Positions 40,771 through 52,737 of a DNA stretch of 64,000 bases are shown here, piece by piece (position 1 is the stretch's first letter; each line of letters begins with the position of its first letter). The position numbers and the translations under genes were made by a program. This DNA is from Flaccisagitta enflata (taxonomy: Eukaryota > Chaetognatha > Sagittoidea > Aphragmophora). The DNA is taken from the NCBI GenBank assembly GCA_965153355.1, contig OZ231126.1, forward strand, positions 19,034,001 to 19,098,000, in the 5' to 3' direction. Below the pieces are notes generated by a model. The model was given only the letters and a program-made list of their open reading frames with translations, was not told the origin of the DNA and did no database searches.

Positions 40771-42336
40771 TGTAAAAGGCCAGGGAACATGTACTTGGCT
40801 CGTTGAGAGGAAATTGAGGCCGAATATCGGATATGGCTAACAAGGGCAAGGACATTCTCGTATATCACGCATGGGGAAACCACTGGAGGATTTTGAAGAA
40901 TAACACAGAGGGGTTAGGGGGAATAGGAGGTGAGTTTAACATGCTATTCAATAATAGCCTGGGATAAATATTTCCGCTCTGAAATTCCGTGAATTGTTTA
41001 TTCGAACAAATAACACCTAGCGCGTATTGTTAACGCAAACAAAACACGTGCATTTTCGCGAAGACGATGGCACAGACGCAATGACGTAAAACGACGGTGG
41101 TTTTAGCGCGATGACTGACGACAGACCGACCACGACGCGACTGACGCATCGCGTTTTACATGACGTGCCACGATGAATTTGACAAATAATGCCAGTAATC
41201 TGATTTATTTGTTTAGTGTTCATTATGCCCACTTTTAATGCCAATAATTAGTTGCGCACTATACACCACTTTTGATGATAAACCGAAGTTCATATACGCC
41301 ATTTCCACTAGAAATTTATGCTCAAATCCAGCTTTCCTGCCGCGATAGTTTGGCAGCGGCATTCCACGAATGCGCTACGCGATTTACCCGCTTTGCTGGT
41401 CTGTTCGTTCGTCCGTTATTCGTCTGTCCGCTGGCCCAGTCCGGTCTGGTTCACACTCCTACTTTATGGGGATCTTTTGCGCCGCACAGCCTTTCGCTCA
41501 CGCACTGACGCTTAGCCCACCCGGGCATCAGTATCAGATTCGGTCTACCAGAGCAGGATTCTTTCAGCGGTGGTATCGTCGTAAAACTGAATTTTCTCAT
41601 ATCGTCTTTTCACAGATGAAATTACACCAGACAGCACAATTTCACGGGAAGCGACATTGATGAATATGACAGATGCAGATAACCCTTGATAGTAGACACT
41701 ATCACGTTTTGGGCAGATATCAGCGGATCGCGTGTTATGGCTGCTATTGTTGTCGCCAGTTACCAATAACGACCCAATCATGATGTGACGCGCTTAGATA
41801 GATAAACGCGCTAGGAATGTAACCGGGTGTGATCGGAGATTTACACAAAAAAGACAGCTGAAAATGGGAGATAAAAAGAAATTTATAAATCAAACGACCA
41901 TAAAATATACAATGATAAATTTTTGATTGATCAGTAACAACACAACTACCAACTGAAATAAGGATGAGCACCCAGTCGCGTGCAGCATATGTGTACTGAG
42001 GTCACTTGATAGGAGCAGTGAGGCTGAAGACCGCAGCCCAAAGAAAATGTTGATTTGACTGGTCGATGAGCGATGATCTAGCCGACAAAGGGTGGTCGGC
42101 GCGATTGTGTATAATTTGATAGCTCTGACGTAAGCAAAAGAAGAAATGCGCAAAAAAGAAATCCTTTTCAGCTCTGCTTTATTTTTGTGAATAAAGATTG
42201 ATAGAAATTGATTTTATAAAAGATTAAGATCTTCTCTCTCTTTCTCTTTCTCTCTCTTCTTCTTCTTATCTCTTGCGGGATAATCACGTTGCTGCCATAT
42301 ATAAAGAGCTGGCCTCCTGGCACGGAGCAGCGAAAA

Positions 42337-42340
<4 letters not shown>
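40771..42340. other. Intergenic, no gene recognised
   Basis: Contains GACGCGACTGACGCATCGCG-type short repeats at 41060-41140, an HL-core-like CTGTTCGTTCGTCCGTTATT stretch near 41400-41430 and a weak HL-head remnant near 41970-42070. Frames are short and unassigned. Confidence 0.35.

Positions 42341-42412
<72 letters not shown>
42341..42412. repeat. (TA)n microsatellite
   Basis: About 35 uninterrupted TA units. Confidence 0.97.
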
Positions 42413-42418
<6 letters not shown>

Positions 42419-42869
42419 AAGATGTCAGATAGTCACAGACAGATTAATGTTATAACGTTCAGTAGTAATATCGTAAACGCCGAATGAACAATTTTACGTA
42501 ACGGTCGTATTTTACGAACGTGATGTTTTATGAATGAATCTCATGAATGAATATACATATGAATAAATGAATGATTATGAATGAATTATTAACAAGGCAC
42601 ACCAATTATAATCTGTTATATTCAAACATGCAAGACATGTTATTGACAACGCACACAGCGTTAACCATTACCATACATTTATACCGATTTGGTAACGCCG
42701 TTACTGGTATATTGTTCACATCAGAATTTATTTTAACGATAACATGTACGGAGATTGCGAGTTTTTGAACAGATCAGAAAGAGTCTCGAGCGGATATCAC
42801 GACTTATAAAAATACGCGCCCACCCATTCTGGCCAACTTTCTGTTCTTTTTCCGCATTTCGGTCCATTT

Positions 42870-43050
42870 TCATTGTTGCTGCTGTTGTTGTTGCTTTTGT
42901 ATATTCTTTAATTGCTGCTGCTGTTGTTGCTGTTGTTGTTGCTGTTGTCGTTGATGTTGTTGTTGTTGTTGTTGTTGTTGTCCGCTGTTAATGTTGTTAC
43001 GAAGTTGTCGTTGCTTGTTGCTGTTTTTTGGTTGTTGTTGTTATTGTTGC

Positions 43051-43081
<31 letters not shown>

Positions 43082-43335
43082 ATCGTTATCCGTATCAAAC
43101 CTGTTGTTGCATATTGGTGAAATTACTGTTGTTGTTGTTGTTGCTGTTGTTAATTTTGAATGCCTAATTTTGATTGTTGCTGTTGTTGCTGTTGCTGTTG
43201 CAGATGTTGCTGTTGCTGTTGTTGTTGTTGTTGTTGTTGTCGCGTTGTTGCTGTTGCTGCTTGCCCGCTGTTAGCGCTGCTGCTGTTGCCAGTTTTATTT
43301 TATTGTTGTTAATATTGTTATTGCTGTTACATGTT
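42870..43335. repeat. (GTT)n/(GCT)n trinucleotide region
   Basis: GTTGTTGCTGTTGTTGTT-type trinucleotides with interruptions. All frames stay open over parts of it, giving poly-Leu and poly-Val artefacts. Confidence 0.9.
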
Positions 43336-44500
43336 AAGCAATAGCAAGAAGATATTATTATTGCAGCTGCTGTTGTTCATCAGATCATTAAAGACGGAGA
43401 CCCACGCCATCCTGATAGCTCCCGGAGGCCGATGATGATCCCACACGCCCGCCTGCCCCAGCCAGCTCAACAAAGTTCAGACCCAATCAGGCCGACTCCA
43501 ACAGACGCTTGATCAGTTTTCAGACTAACTGCTTCAGACAAACTTCTTGATTGGCTGAGATCTAATTATTTGTGATCTGTAACAGCTCAGACCAGACTAA
43601 ATTAATAAGTGTTTTTCAGACACCCTAACAAGCCTTTCAGACACAAAACCACGTTCATGGTCTTAAATCAGAATTTTTCAGTTTTCCAAACAGCGTTTTC
43701 AAACTATAGTAATTGTTCTATGGAATCATAACAACGGTTTCTCCATGCCTTCACTTATTCCTCACATACACTGGTCTTAAGATTGGTGCTGATCATGTAA
43801 TGCTTTTTGTGACTATTTTGAGCCTGAGCCAAGAGTGGAGCCATGGTGGCTGTGCCCAGCTTGAGGAGGTGGTGATTGCTGAGTAACAAATAATGAGCAT
43901 CACAGATCCACACTAACCCAGATTCTGCCAGAGTTTCCTGCTTTAATGACTTAATAGGAAAGTATTCCTCACATAACCCAGTGCTGCTTGATTTTTTCTC
44001 TTATGATATAATAAACATCCACGCCACCTGCTGTGCTAGTAAAAGGTGCCACCCTTCCATGTTCTAGGCTTCTAGGTTTCTAGAAAATGCCATATGTTCT
44101 TAGAATTCTAGATTTCAAGGTTTGAGAATAATAAAAATAAAACTTTTCTCTTGTACATCTGTTACTCCTCATTATTGATTCACTTTTATTTAAAGATTCT
44201 CATTTTTCATCTGAAAACCCAGACTTAGAGTCCCAAGGTGCTTTTCTTGCAGAAACTGAATAAGAAACCTAGTGTTAAATTTTTCATTTTTATATGACGT
44301 TATTATCTGTAAGAATGATTGTCTTCCTGTTGTTAGTAATCACCAAAATGAAAAATGAATGGGCACTAAAATGAGACACCCTGAATTTCACTGTAGTAAT
44401 AGAAATTTAGAACTGGTTGACTGACTTACGTTAACGCAGAGTCCAGGAATCATCGCCGCTTCAACGACTGACTGTTCAGTTCATCCATCTCTACTTGTTT
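43336..44500. other. Intergenic, no gene recognised
   Basis: Near 43450-43650 there is a weak AACAGACGCTTGATCAG/TTCAGAC-type decayed repeat. No coding region is supported. Confidence 0.4.
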
Positions 44501-44900
44501 GATCTTTCCTTTTTAAACTGATCAGACTCTGCCAATAGTCTAAACCAGCAATATGGCCCAAATTTGCTAAATGGCCCTGAACCAGCAAGGCCCAAACCAA
44601 GCAAATGCCACCTGGTCATACTCAGCACAGAGTCACACATCAAAAGCCAGCTGTGAACTATTTGCTGATGAGCTATTTTGCTTGGGATTTGGGCTTCACA
44701 TATTTTGATTAGGTCACTTTGCTTAGATTTAGCCATATTAATATTGACTTGGGCCAGAATTGGCAGAATTTGGGCCAGAATAGGCCCCAAAGCAGAGTGA
44801 TAGGCCCTTAATATAAGGGGGATAGCATCGCGGACGAGACGTACAGACATACGGGACGGACAGATTCCCCAGAGTTTCATGAGACCCGATTGCTGCTGCC
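44501..44900 (+). repeat. Diverged FB module (GGCCCAAATTTGCTAAATGG units)
   Basis: Units around AATATGGCCCAAATTTGCTA and their complement (GATTTGGGCTTCACATATTT) are followed by GGACGGACAGATTCCCCAGA and an arm remnant CGATTGCTGCTGCC. It has the same organisation as 1141-1588. Confidence 0.5.
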
Positions 44901-45995
44901 TGTAAAATATCATATGCTTAAAGAGCACTGTTTAACTGTAGTTTATGAACAGTCCGCTACACAGAGTTTATTGCGGGAAGCAATTTTCAGTTACAACGCA
45001 GTGTCATTTATAGCAATATTTCTCACCTCCCATAATGCCTCGCTGGCCTCGAAGAACGTTCACTTTTCCACCCCGAGTGCACACGGACGATGGAGGGATC
45101 GGTGATCGATGATTACGAAATGATCTTTAGAATATTAACCATGACGATGCCCACCCTGCAAATGTTGTGAGGCTGATCATACTTGAGTATTATAGAAACA
45201 AAATGAAAAGATTAAAATGATATCACTGAGACGCTCTAATTTTAAGTACATGCCCTCGAAAGAAGAAAATATCACCACTTTCACAAGTACTCCCTTTTAA
45301 GAAGGGCCCCTGCAGGGGACGAAGTCCTGTGAACGCGCCTTACTTGTGCGCCATACGCCAGTCGGCACGCGCTTTGCTGATGGCGTTCCGGCTGGCACTT
45401 CATTAATCACACTGACTATGACTGACATTTTCATTTTTACGCTGTTAAAAGATCGACATTAACTCCTGATTAATCACCGATATATCAATCATCTTCATCT
45501 GTTTTCATTCATGATTTTTCTTCCATTCACATTACATTTCCATTTATTTCATTCATTGACTCATTCATTTTTTTCTTCTTCATTTTCGAAAATGGATTAC
45601 CTTCTGATCTTTCATTTTATAAATTAGTTCTTTGAATTAAGAATCAAATTAACATGATGCTGGTAATTATTTTTCGAATTAATGTACAACTGGGAAATGC
45701 TTGTCATGATGTTTACTTAGCAGTATCTCAGTGAATGAGAAGAATATGGTTAAATGTTAATAAAATTATCATCAAATAACACTGACTGAGGAGCGCTCGG
45801 TGTGTATACCATCAATCACAATTAAGACACAACAAAACTCACAGACACTAGCCTGCCAGGAGCAAAATTTTGTTTTGTCGTGCTGTTTACATCATAAAAG
45901 AAATGATTAATAGTTCAATTGTCTCCAGTTCAAAGAGCTGTCTCTTTCTGTTAGTTGATCGTCACATTTCTTATGTTTTTTGGTTATAATGCTTT
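44901..45995. other. Intergenic, no gene recognised
   Basis: An FB-arm remnant (CCCTGCAGGGGACGAAGTCC) lies at about 45305-45330. The remainder is AT-rich and unassigned. Confidence 0.4.
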
Positions 45996-46060
45996 ACCTC
46001 AAATATGGCCCCTGCCCACCCACACGCGACTGGGGTAGCCGTGTATCCAGCCTTGTTTTT
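45996..46060 (-). mobile_element. HL-family head fragment
   Basis: On the minus strand: AACAAGGCTGGATACACGGC, TACCCCAGTCGCGTGTGGG, TGGGCAGGGGCCATATTTGA. This is a well-preserved head without core or tail. Confidence 0.75.
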
Positions 46061-46990
46061 ACCAAAAACAAATAATTCACCTGATAGTACATGTCATTTT
46101 GGGCAGTTAACAGAAAAATTGATGCAAAATCTCATCAAAGAAAAAAATTAGTGATTTTTTTTTTTTTTTTTGAAATGACTAATTTCATGAATTTCATTTA
46201 TTGATATTAAAAATTTCATAAATGGATACTAAAAATTGTCTGATCATAATGAAAATTAATATGCATGTGGTTTGGTGCTTCATTTAACTACCATGAAAAT
46301 TTTATGACTTTTCTTTTACAGGAAGTGCCCCATTTTAAACATGAAATATCCTTTTTTTCAAATTTTTGTTGAATCTGACATAGGTGCACCCTAAATAACA
46401 AATATGCATAGAAAATGAAAAATTGAAAGAAACAAAAACATCAAACGATAGTAAATTACATTATCTTGGGTCTGATGTTTTTAAAAATGCAAAATATATA
46501 TCTATGTTTAAGATTTGTTATTCAGGGGATGAAAAATGTTTTTTTTCAAAAATTCAAAATTTTACAATTTGGAATAGAAAAACTCACAAAACTGATACTT
46601 TAAATCAACTGATTGTTACAAATTTTGGAATGCTAAAAGTTTAGTGTTTCCTTTGACTACCATTGAAATTTCATGACTTTACTTCAATGGGAAGTACCCC
46701 AAATAATTTTTCAAAATAAAACATCTTTTTTTCGAAATTCAATTGTCAGCTGACATTTTTTAAAAGGAACCTGATAAAGACATCCAAAATGCTAAAAATG
46801 ATGTGGCAAAAAAGTTTTATATTAGTGTCAGATAGATATGAACAGCCCCTCAAAAGAAATTTGACCATATTATACAAACTGTGTCGGTAATAATGCAGTA
46901 AAGATACCTCTTTAAAATAATTCTTGTGTGACACTCCTTAAAATAGTGAACACTTCCTGTTTTGACAGATTTTTAGTCTGAGATAGGCCT
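46061..46990. other. AT-rich DNA with a decayed ~350-bp duplication
   Basis: AATTTTATGACTTTTCTTTT...GGAAGTGCCCC near 46300-46333 recurs as AATTTCATGACTTTACTTCA...GGAAGTACCCC near 46667-46700. Flanking similarity suggests an old tandem duplication. No gene recognised. Confidence 0.4.
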
Positions 46991-46994
46991 TCCG

Positions 46995-47470
46995 AAATCA
47001 TTCAGGCTCCGTTCCTTTCAAATTTGCCCTTTCAGGCCTGAAATCTGCTCCGTCAGGCTTAATTAAAATCTGCTCTCTTCATTCAAGGTTTGCGAGGGCA
47101 GATTTCAGGCCTGAGAGGGCAGATTTTAGGCCTGATAGGGCAGATTTCAAGCCTGAGAGGGCCTGGGGGGGCGGACGGATGGACAAACAAACGAATGTCC
47201 CCTGTGTTTTACAAGACTTTGGCTCCTTGGGGGCCACTGCCCTGTCTTTCATTCTGATTTATAATCATGCAGAGCAGGGTAACGGGTATCACTGACCATG
47301 TATTGCCCTTGGGCGACCTGTTCTAAGGTCTCATACTCCTTGAAAGGGCTTGAAGAGCCAAAAAATTTCCTGAGTTCTGGCCATATCTGCTCATCTTGAC
47401 CAGGTTTTTGGGCAGCGGCCCTGAAGGGGTTGATGACCTATGCTTTCACACATATGGGGACTTTCTCCTT
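46995..47470. repeat. FB arms with a CAGGCCTGAAATCTGC minisatellite
   Basis: Decayed units GGGCAGATTTCAGGCCTGAG and their complement are followed by GTCCCCTGTGTTTTACAAGA with GGGGGCCACTGCCCTG (right arm), a GGGTAACGGGTATCACTGAC block, then a second left arm GGGCAGCGGCCCTGAAGGGG with CCTATGCTTTCACACATATG. Confidence 0.6.
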
Positions 47471-48066
47471 CTCCAAATAGTCTCATCAGTTCATTCGTGG
47501 TAGATATCTAGAACATATAGCATGAAATGTTGCCATATCTTACACTTAAAACACAACTCATTGTTAGCACATCACACTGCTATATTAATTCAGTAATTTG
47601 ATAACAATAACATCACCTGAGGCACTCCAAGAACTCCTTCAGTAATCTAGAGCGAAACCCCTTGTACCTTCTGAGCGCCTCAGCAACTCCTCAGAATGTT
47701 TGCCTGACATAATACTTGCTTATTTATCTGAAAGATGTCAACGAACATTTTGTTGCTTAGATTGATTGATAGACGATGAGGTTGCAGGTGAGTGTTTCTT
47801 TCGTTAAAACTGCTTTTGACACTCCAGTACATCTAGAAGCATAAGTATATCAACAAAATAAGAATTAGTTTATTGATCACAGAGGTTTATAAAAAATCTA
47901 TAGAATACTATATACTATATTACCTTTCTTTTCTTGAGCTTTCAATTGTTACCTTCATATGATTTTATAATTTATAACATGCTGCCAACGTAGTTTGAGA
48001 TCATTCTTTGTTACTAATATTTTCCGCTTTCACATTTGCTCACAACCTATCATTCGTCATCATCAG

Positions 48067-48097
<31 letters not shown>

Positions 48098-49705
48098 TTC
48101 CACCATCAGTGCCAGAGGAAATAGAATGTACCAGAATGAGAATGGAACGAACCCAGTCTTCTTTGTAATGTAATTATCTCGGTGACAACTCACTAAAATC
48201 TCTAACATACAAATTGTTCCACTATCATTTGACATCACAATTTTTTAAGAAAGACCCATCAAATTCTATAGTAACAAAAAGACTATTTGTATATAAACAT
48301 ACAGTCACCATTTTACTTTTTTATTCATTGAATGGTCACTTAAATGGGTGCCAGACTCGATGGAATACATTTTGTCACCTACATTGCGGTGAATAACGCG
48401 AAATGCACCACTTGACATGATGCGCTATAATCCAGTAAATACTTCGATGAAATATTCACGATAAGATTGCGCAGCGGCATCTGCTGGCGACAACGCCTGA
48501 GCGGCGTTAAAAACGTGATTATGGTCACACACAGCCAGATTTAAACAAGATTTATTTCAGCCCGCTTCCTCTGCCTTACCAACCGATTTATTACGACCAA
48601 TAGCATGCACACCAACGCCACGTCGACAGAAATGCACGCTTAGCGTTTTTCAATCCTGAGCGTGAGATGCACAATGATGATGATGGATGACGGACGGGAC
48701 CAACAGATAGTAAGACTTGCGTGTTCATCTTGTAACGATCTCGCATCTGGGCGCATGATGCGACAAAGGAATGCTCATCAGAATTCAGACATTGAATTTC
48801 AGTTATCCACACTTTAAATTGCATTTGCCATGGACATTGACGAGCGTCAAAGATTCTATCGCAAAGTAATGGTATCGCTATAAGATACCTGATCGCCTTC
48901 TTCTTTGACGATCGTATGATGCACTGTTTATGCTATTGCCTGCTGGCTGCTGGTTTACCTGAGCAATTGGCTGCTGGCTACATGGCGTGGCTAAATTGCT
49001 CACGTTCCTCGGGAATAGTAAGATCTTCTTGTCTTCTAAAGTTGATGAACGATTTTACCTCATGCCTTCACTTTGTAAATATTGATTTTAATATCACTGA
49101 ATTTTGCAAGTCATCGATCAGTTTTCTTGAGGTGACACAGTTCGTCGCAGTTAAAACAGCGCTGCCGCGCACAAAATACAAAAAGACTAAAAGACCAAAT
49201 GATTAAAAGAGCGAAACACATCGACAACGGTTAGCGCCACAGCGATACCACAGATGCGACAGACGCAGAGTTGACAGAGTGTCATAGACAAATAAATGTA
49301 CTAAATAATTCACCCTGAGTCATCGCTTTTGATCATACATTTGATCATAGAATTGACTATTTGATAATAGATAGCCCACTCCAATGCTAATAAGATATAA
49401 ACACAGGTATGCCTTTTTATCTATTAAGATAGATGGTTGTGACATACAATCTGGTAAACACTCATTGAAGTTATAGTAGTTTTCATCCTTGGTTTATTGA
49501 GACTTCTGTTTTTTAGTAATACACACTTTATTATAACCTGTTTGATCTGTTTTTTAATAAATTGCCTCCTTTTAACTATACCAGTTTTTCCTCTAGGTTC
49601 CTGAAGTGCTGGTTTGTTAATGAATTAATTCATTATTTTCATGTATTCTCTGTATTATCGTTTTTTGTTTCTTATATTCTGTTCACTTGGAGTTGTTAAT
49701 CACAG
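47471..49705. other. 2.2-kb intergenic, no gene recognised
   Basis: AT-rich with an (ATC)n run at 48056-48096. Short frames (48591-48824, 48916-49206) show no recognisable domain. No repeat family members were identified. Confidence 0.4.
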
Positions 49706-50378
49706 ACGTACTTGAGTGATGGATCTTTTGTAGTCTCTCAGTAGCTTTTACATGATGATGATTCCCGTATATTTATAGCTTATTAGCGTATGATGTCATT
49801 GTTAGTTTTATAAAGAAGAATACTTTTAGCTATTTTACTACGTAAAGGATGGGATGGTTAATTACATTTTTCATTTGGTAACTGACGTTTGATGTACAAG
49901 TATTAGCTTCCTTTCAATCTCAGCAAATACTGTAGACAGATTGCGATTTGATTGCTTACACAATTTTGCAATACTTTGCTCGATAATTGATTACCTCATT
50001 TTGATGATCAGGTGTGATAAGCATATCAGTGTGTTGGTAGTGAATTGCTGAGAGGTCTTTTTGCCGTACAATATAATCAAACATCAACGTCAAGATTATC
50101 CAGTTATCCTTTCTCCCATCTCTTCAAGATAAGAAGTCAATAAGTTAAGAAACCTTTTCAAGAGACAGATGTGGAGTTGGCTGCCTGAGCAAGTTAGTCA
50201 TTCTGCCACAAATCTATTGCGATGGGCACATGCGTGGATGCCCTGTCTACACCATTGGACAGTGGCAATTAGTCAAGACACTACAAGTCTGGATCCCTCA
50301 AGAGTCAGGTCCGTAGTCACTGTGCCCCATTTGTCGCATTAACACCGATACAACCCTGAACAATAACCTTCGTTTACA
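49706..50378 (+). repeat. 5' LTR
   Basis: Starts ACGTACTTGAGTGATGGATC and ends AACCTTCGTTTACA. TATATTTATAGC near 49770 could serve as a TATA box. Differences from the 3' LTR are at 49714, 49731 and 50361. Confidence 0.8.
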
Positions 50379-50379
50379 A

Positions 50380-50392
50380 TGGCGCATCTGCC
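50380..50392 (+). promoter_or_regulatory. Putative tRNA primer-binding site
   Basis: TGGCGCATCTGCC begins two bases after the 5' LTR. A PBS normally begins with TGG, complementary to the tRNA CCA end. The tRNA involved was not identified. Confidence 0.45.
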
Positions 50393-50401
50393 AAACTTCC
50401 C

Positions 50402-50743
50402 ATGGTAAGCAGCCGTGGGAGAAGACTCAAGTACATCTGTCTATCCAGTCGCCTCTCTTTGGCATGGAGCCACTTCTCTTCGGTGGTCAACCAGTCTTGC
50501 CCCGCCTCTTTTTGCAAGACCCTGAGTTTTGTAAAGTACAACAATGAGTCTTTAGGACATAGTACACAAGACCAAGCGATAAGTGATCGAACCTTATGGA
50601 AAAACCTGTTGAGAGTTCTGGTCGGTGAACTCTGGATGTGCCCACTTGCCATTTGGAGCGCGCAGATTTTCAAGAGGAAGCTAAGCTTTTCGGTTGGTCT
50701 CGGATTATTTCATCTCTCCTTTCACCTCCTTTACAAACAGTAG
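50402..50743 (+). CDS. Small ORF in the LTR element (113 aa), uncertain
   Basis: Starts with ATG 24 bp after the 5' LTR. It is a basic, Ser/Leu-rich product with no recognised domain (…KNLLRVLVGELWMCPLAIWS…). The opposite strand is open over the same stretch (50374-50673), so coding status is uncertain. Confidence 0.3.
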   Translation: MVSSRGRRLKYICLSSRLSLAWSHFSSVVNQSCPASFCKTLSFVKYNNESLGHSTQDQAISDRTLWKNLLRVLVGELWMCPLAIWSAQIFKRKLSFSVGLGLFHLSFHLLYKQ

Positions 50744-50804
50744 TGGCCCTTAGGCCAGTGGCCGCTGTTCGTGGAAGTTCCTAGAAGTTTCCAGCGTTCT
50801 CGGA

Positions 50805-51026
50805 ATGGAAGCGGTATCTATCAAGGACAACATCTTTAAGGACTCCTTTTCTTCCTTTTCACGGCGTTCAACCATTACGGATGATGCAAGTACGCAAACT
50901 TGGGAGGCGTGCTGGTCGGAGCTGACCTTGTGCTACTTCGCAGAAACGGAATTAAGGGACTGCTACAACTCTTTTCAACCCCTCTACGATCGGCGATGCA
51001 AAGTTGGATCAAGAACTAACAACTAA
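50805..51026 (+). CDS. Small ORF in the LTR element (73 aa), uncertain
   Basis: The ATG frame begins MEAVSIKDNIFKDSFSSFSR and includes WEACWSELTLCYFAETELRD. Composition is protein-like with no low complexity. Family not recognised. It may be an exon or a decayed gag segment. Confidence 0.35.
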   Translation: MEAVSIKDNIFKDSFSSFSRRSTITDDASTQTWEACWSELTLCYFAETELRDCYNSFQPLYDRRCKVGSRTNN

Positions 51027-51475
51027 CAATAGAATACGGCTAAGACCTCTTCAGCAATTAGTGGAGGTGATGAACTGGTGATTCTTATCATTACTGGAAC
51101 TTGAGAGTAAAAGAATGACTTCCATTTTATCAAAATAACCAAAAATCTGGTTTGACTCGCTTTTAGCCATGCAATGAATTGCATTTCAAATTAAAACTCT
51201 CACAACAACAACGAACAAATACAGCAACAAGTACAACACAATACAGAAACCAACACAATCTCAACAATTAATACAATCAACAATATAAGTACTAGCAACA
51301 GAGACAATTAAACAACATACTCATCTTCAACAACAAACTCGTCTTCAACAACATCAAGAAATGTTCTTAACAAGGTTGCACATGATCAGAAGGTGCTAAG
51401 CAGAGCATGCGATCTAGTCGCAAGTTCCTTTTTTCAACCTCTTGCAAGTGAGGTTTCAACAGGGAGACAGTCAAA

Positions 51476-51994
51476 ATGGCAGAAGCCTCTCCCCCCTTGC
51501 AATGGAATTTCTCTAATTGGGAGGCACTTGAAGCAGACATAAGAAACTCAGCAGCTTACTTTGGTATCGAAATACCTGAACATGTGTTTCAAGGATTGAA
51601 GCAGTATTACTACGACCACTACCCTTTAAGAGCCACAAGACTGGGTGTCTTTAATCAGTTTCAATACCTCTACTCAAGACGTAATCAACAAGAAGAGAGT
51701 GATGACAGTCCAGAGTCTATCCCTGAAGAATATGAACACTCAGACGGTCTTTCTCACGTTGACAGTCCTCTTTCAGATGTTGAGCCCTGCACTGGTGATG
51801 TCCTGACCAGATGTCCTGGTGATGTAGACCCTGCGGATGTCAATGAAGTTGATGGAAGTGATGGAAACTCCTCAGATGCATATGATGGAGATGCCTGCGA
51901 CAGCCCAACTTCCTTCGATGACGCGTACGATGCCGACCATGACGCCTACAATGACCAGTATGATGACCACTATGATGATGGAGACTATTACTAA
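51476..51994 (+). CDS. Acidic 172-aa protein of the LTR element
   Basis: The ATG is in a good context (TCAAAATGGC). Residues 1-72 are ordinary globular-looking sequence (WNFSNWEALEADIRNSAAYF, then LKQYYYDHYPLRATRLGVFN). Residues 75-172 are strongly acidic, rich in Asp/Ser/Tyr, and end in DAYDADHDAYNDQYDD-type repeats. No retroviral-type Gag zinc knuckle is present. The position suggests a gag-like or accessory product, but I recognise no family. The stop lies 6 bp before the next frame. Confidence 0.55.
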   Translation: MAEASPPLQWNFSNWEALEADIRNSAAYFGIEIPEHVFQGLKQYYYDHYPLRATRLGVFNQFQYLYSRRNQQEESDDSPESIPEEYEHSDGLSHVDSPLSDVEPCTGDVLTRCPGDVDPADVNEVDGSDGNSSDAYDGDACDSPTSFDDAYDADHDAYNDQYDDHYDDGDYY

Positions 51995-52000
51995 TTCTCT

Positions 52001-52417
52001 ATGGGTGCCGCCAATTGCTGCTGCGATGGAGGAGATGCCGCCAATTGCTGCTGTGATGAAGGAGGTGCCGCCAATTGCTGCTGCGATGGAGGAGGTGCCG
52101 CCAATTGCTGCTGCGATGGAGGAGGTGCCGCCAGTTGCTGCTGCGATGGAGGAGGTGCCGCCACTTGCTGCTGCGATGGAGGAGGTGCCGCCACTTGCTG
52201 CTGCGATGGAGGAGGTGCCGCCAGTTGCTGCTGCGATGGAGGAGGTGCCGCCAGTTGCTGCTGCGATGGAGGAGGTGCCGCCAGTTGCTGCTGCGATGGA
52301 AGAGGTGCCGCCAGTTGCTGCTGCGATGGAAGAGGTGCCGCCAGTTGCTGCTGCGATGGAGGAGGTGCCGCCAGTTGCTGCTGCGATGGAGGAGGTCTGG
52401 GTGCTTCTAGACATTGA
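52001..52417 (+). CDS. 30-bp coding minisatellite ORF, Cys-rich frame (138 aa)
   Basis: ATG-started frame consisting of about 13 copies of the decapeptide AASCCCDGGG. It begins six bases after the acidic ORF stop. The 30-bp unit (GCCGCCAGTTGCTGCTGCGA plus TGGAGGAGGT) also keeps a second plus frame open (PPVAAAMEEV, from 51837), and two minus frames. Which frame, if any, is translated cannot be settled from sequence. Variation is mainly at one base (AATT/AGTT/ACTT). Confidence 0.35.
   Translation: MGAANCCCDGGDAANCCCDEGGAANCCCDGGGAANCCCDGGGAASCCCDGGGAATCCCDGGGAATCCCDGGGAASCCCDGGGAASCCCDGGGAASCCCDGRGAASCCCDGRGAASCCCDGGGAASCCCDGGGLGASRH
52007..52398 (+). repeat. 30-bp tandem repeat, ~13 units
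   Basis: Thirteen 30-bp units with very few substitutions and no length change. The absence of indels keeps all frames in register. There are no unique spacers, so this is not a CRISPR array. Confidence 0.97.
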
Positions 52418-52737
52418 ACAATAATAATTCATCAACATGATTTGGCAAATTCTTCGTTACCGGCAAGAGCAAGTATATTTCCTTCCATGGATCAAGATCA
52501 CTCAGTTGGTGTATGAATGACAATGATCAAAAGAGCAAGTTTGGACGAATGACTCATCCACTATCGGCCGTAAGTGGAGGAGGCCTGCTGAGAGGAGCAA
52601 GTATCTATTGAGGGGAATTGAGTCTCATGCAAGTCACGCAGTAAAGTTCAAGTCTACATTGTTCTACATTCTGGCATTGTTTCAAAAGTATTGGGTTGAT
52701 GGTCATCGACTGTTGAACTTTACAGCATGCCCTCTAT

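Noticed and set aside
42912-43274. Poly-Leu/Val frame resembling a transmembrane protein
   Set aside because: A direct reading of (GTT)n/(GCT)n trinucleotide repeats.
50374-50673. Minus-strand 99-codon frame in the LTR element
   Set aside because: It overlaps an equally plausible plus-strand frame, runs against the inferred element orientation and starts inside the LTR.
52007-52398. 30-bp repeats considered as a CRISPR array
   Set aside because: The units are contiguous without unique spacers, and the context is a eukaryotic LTR element.
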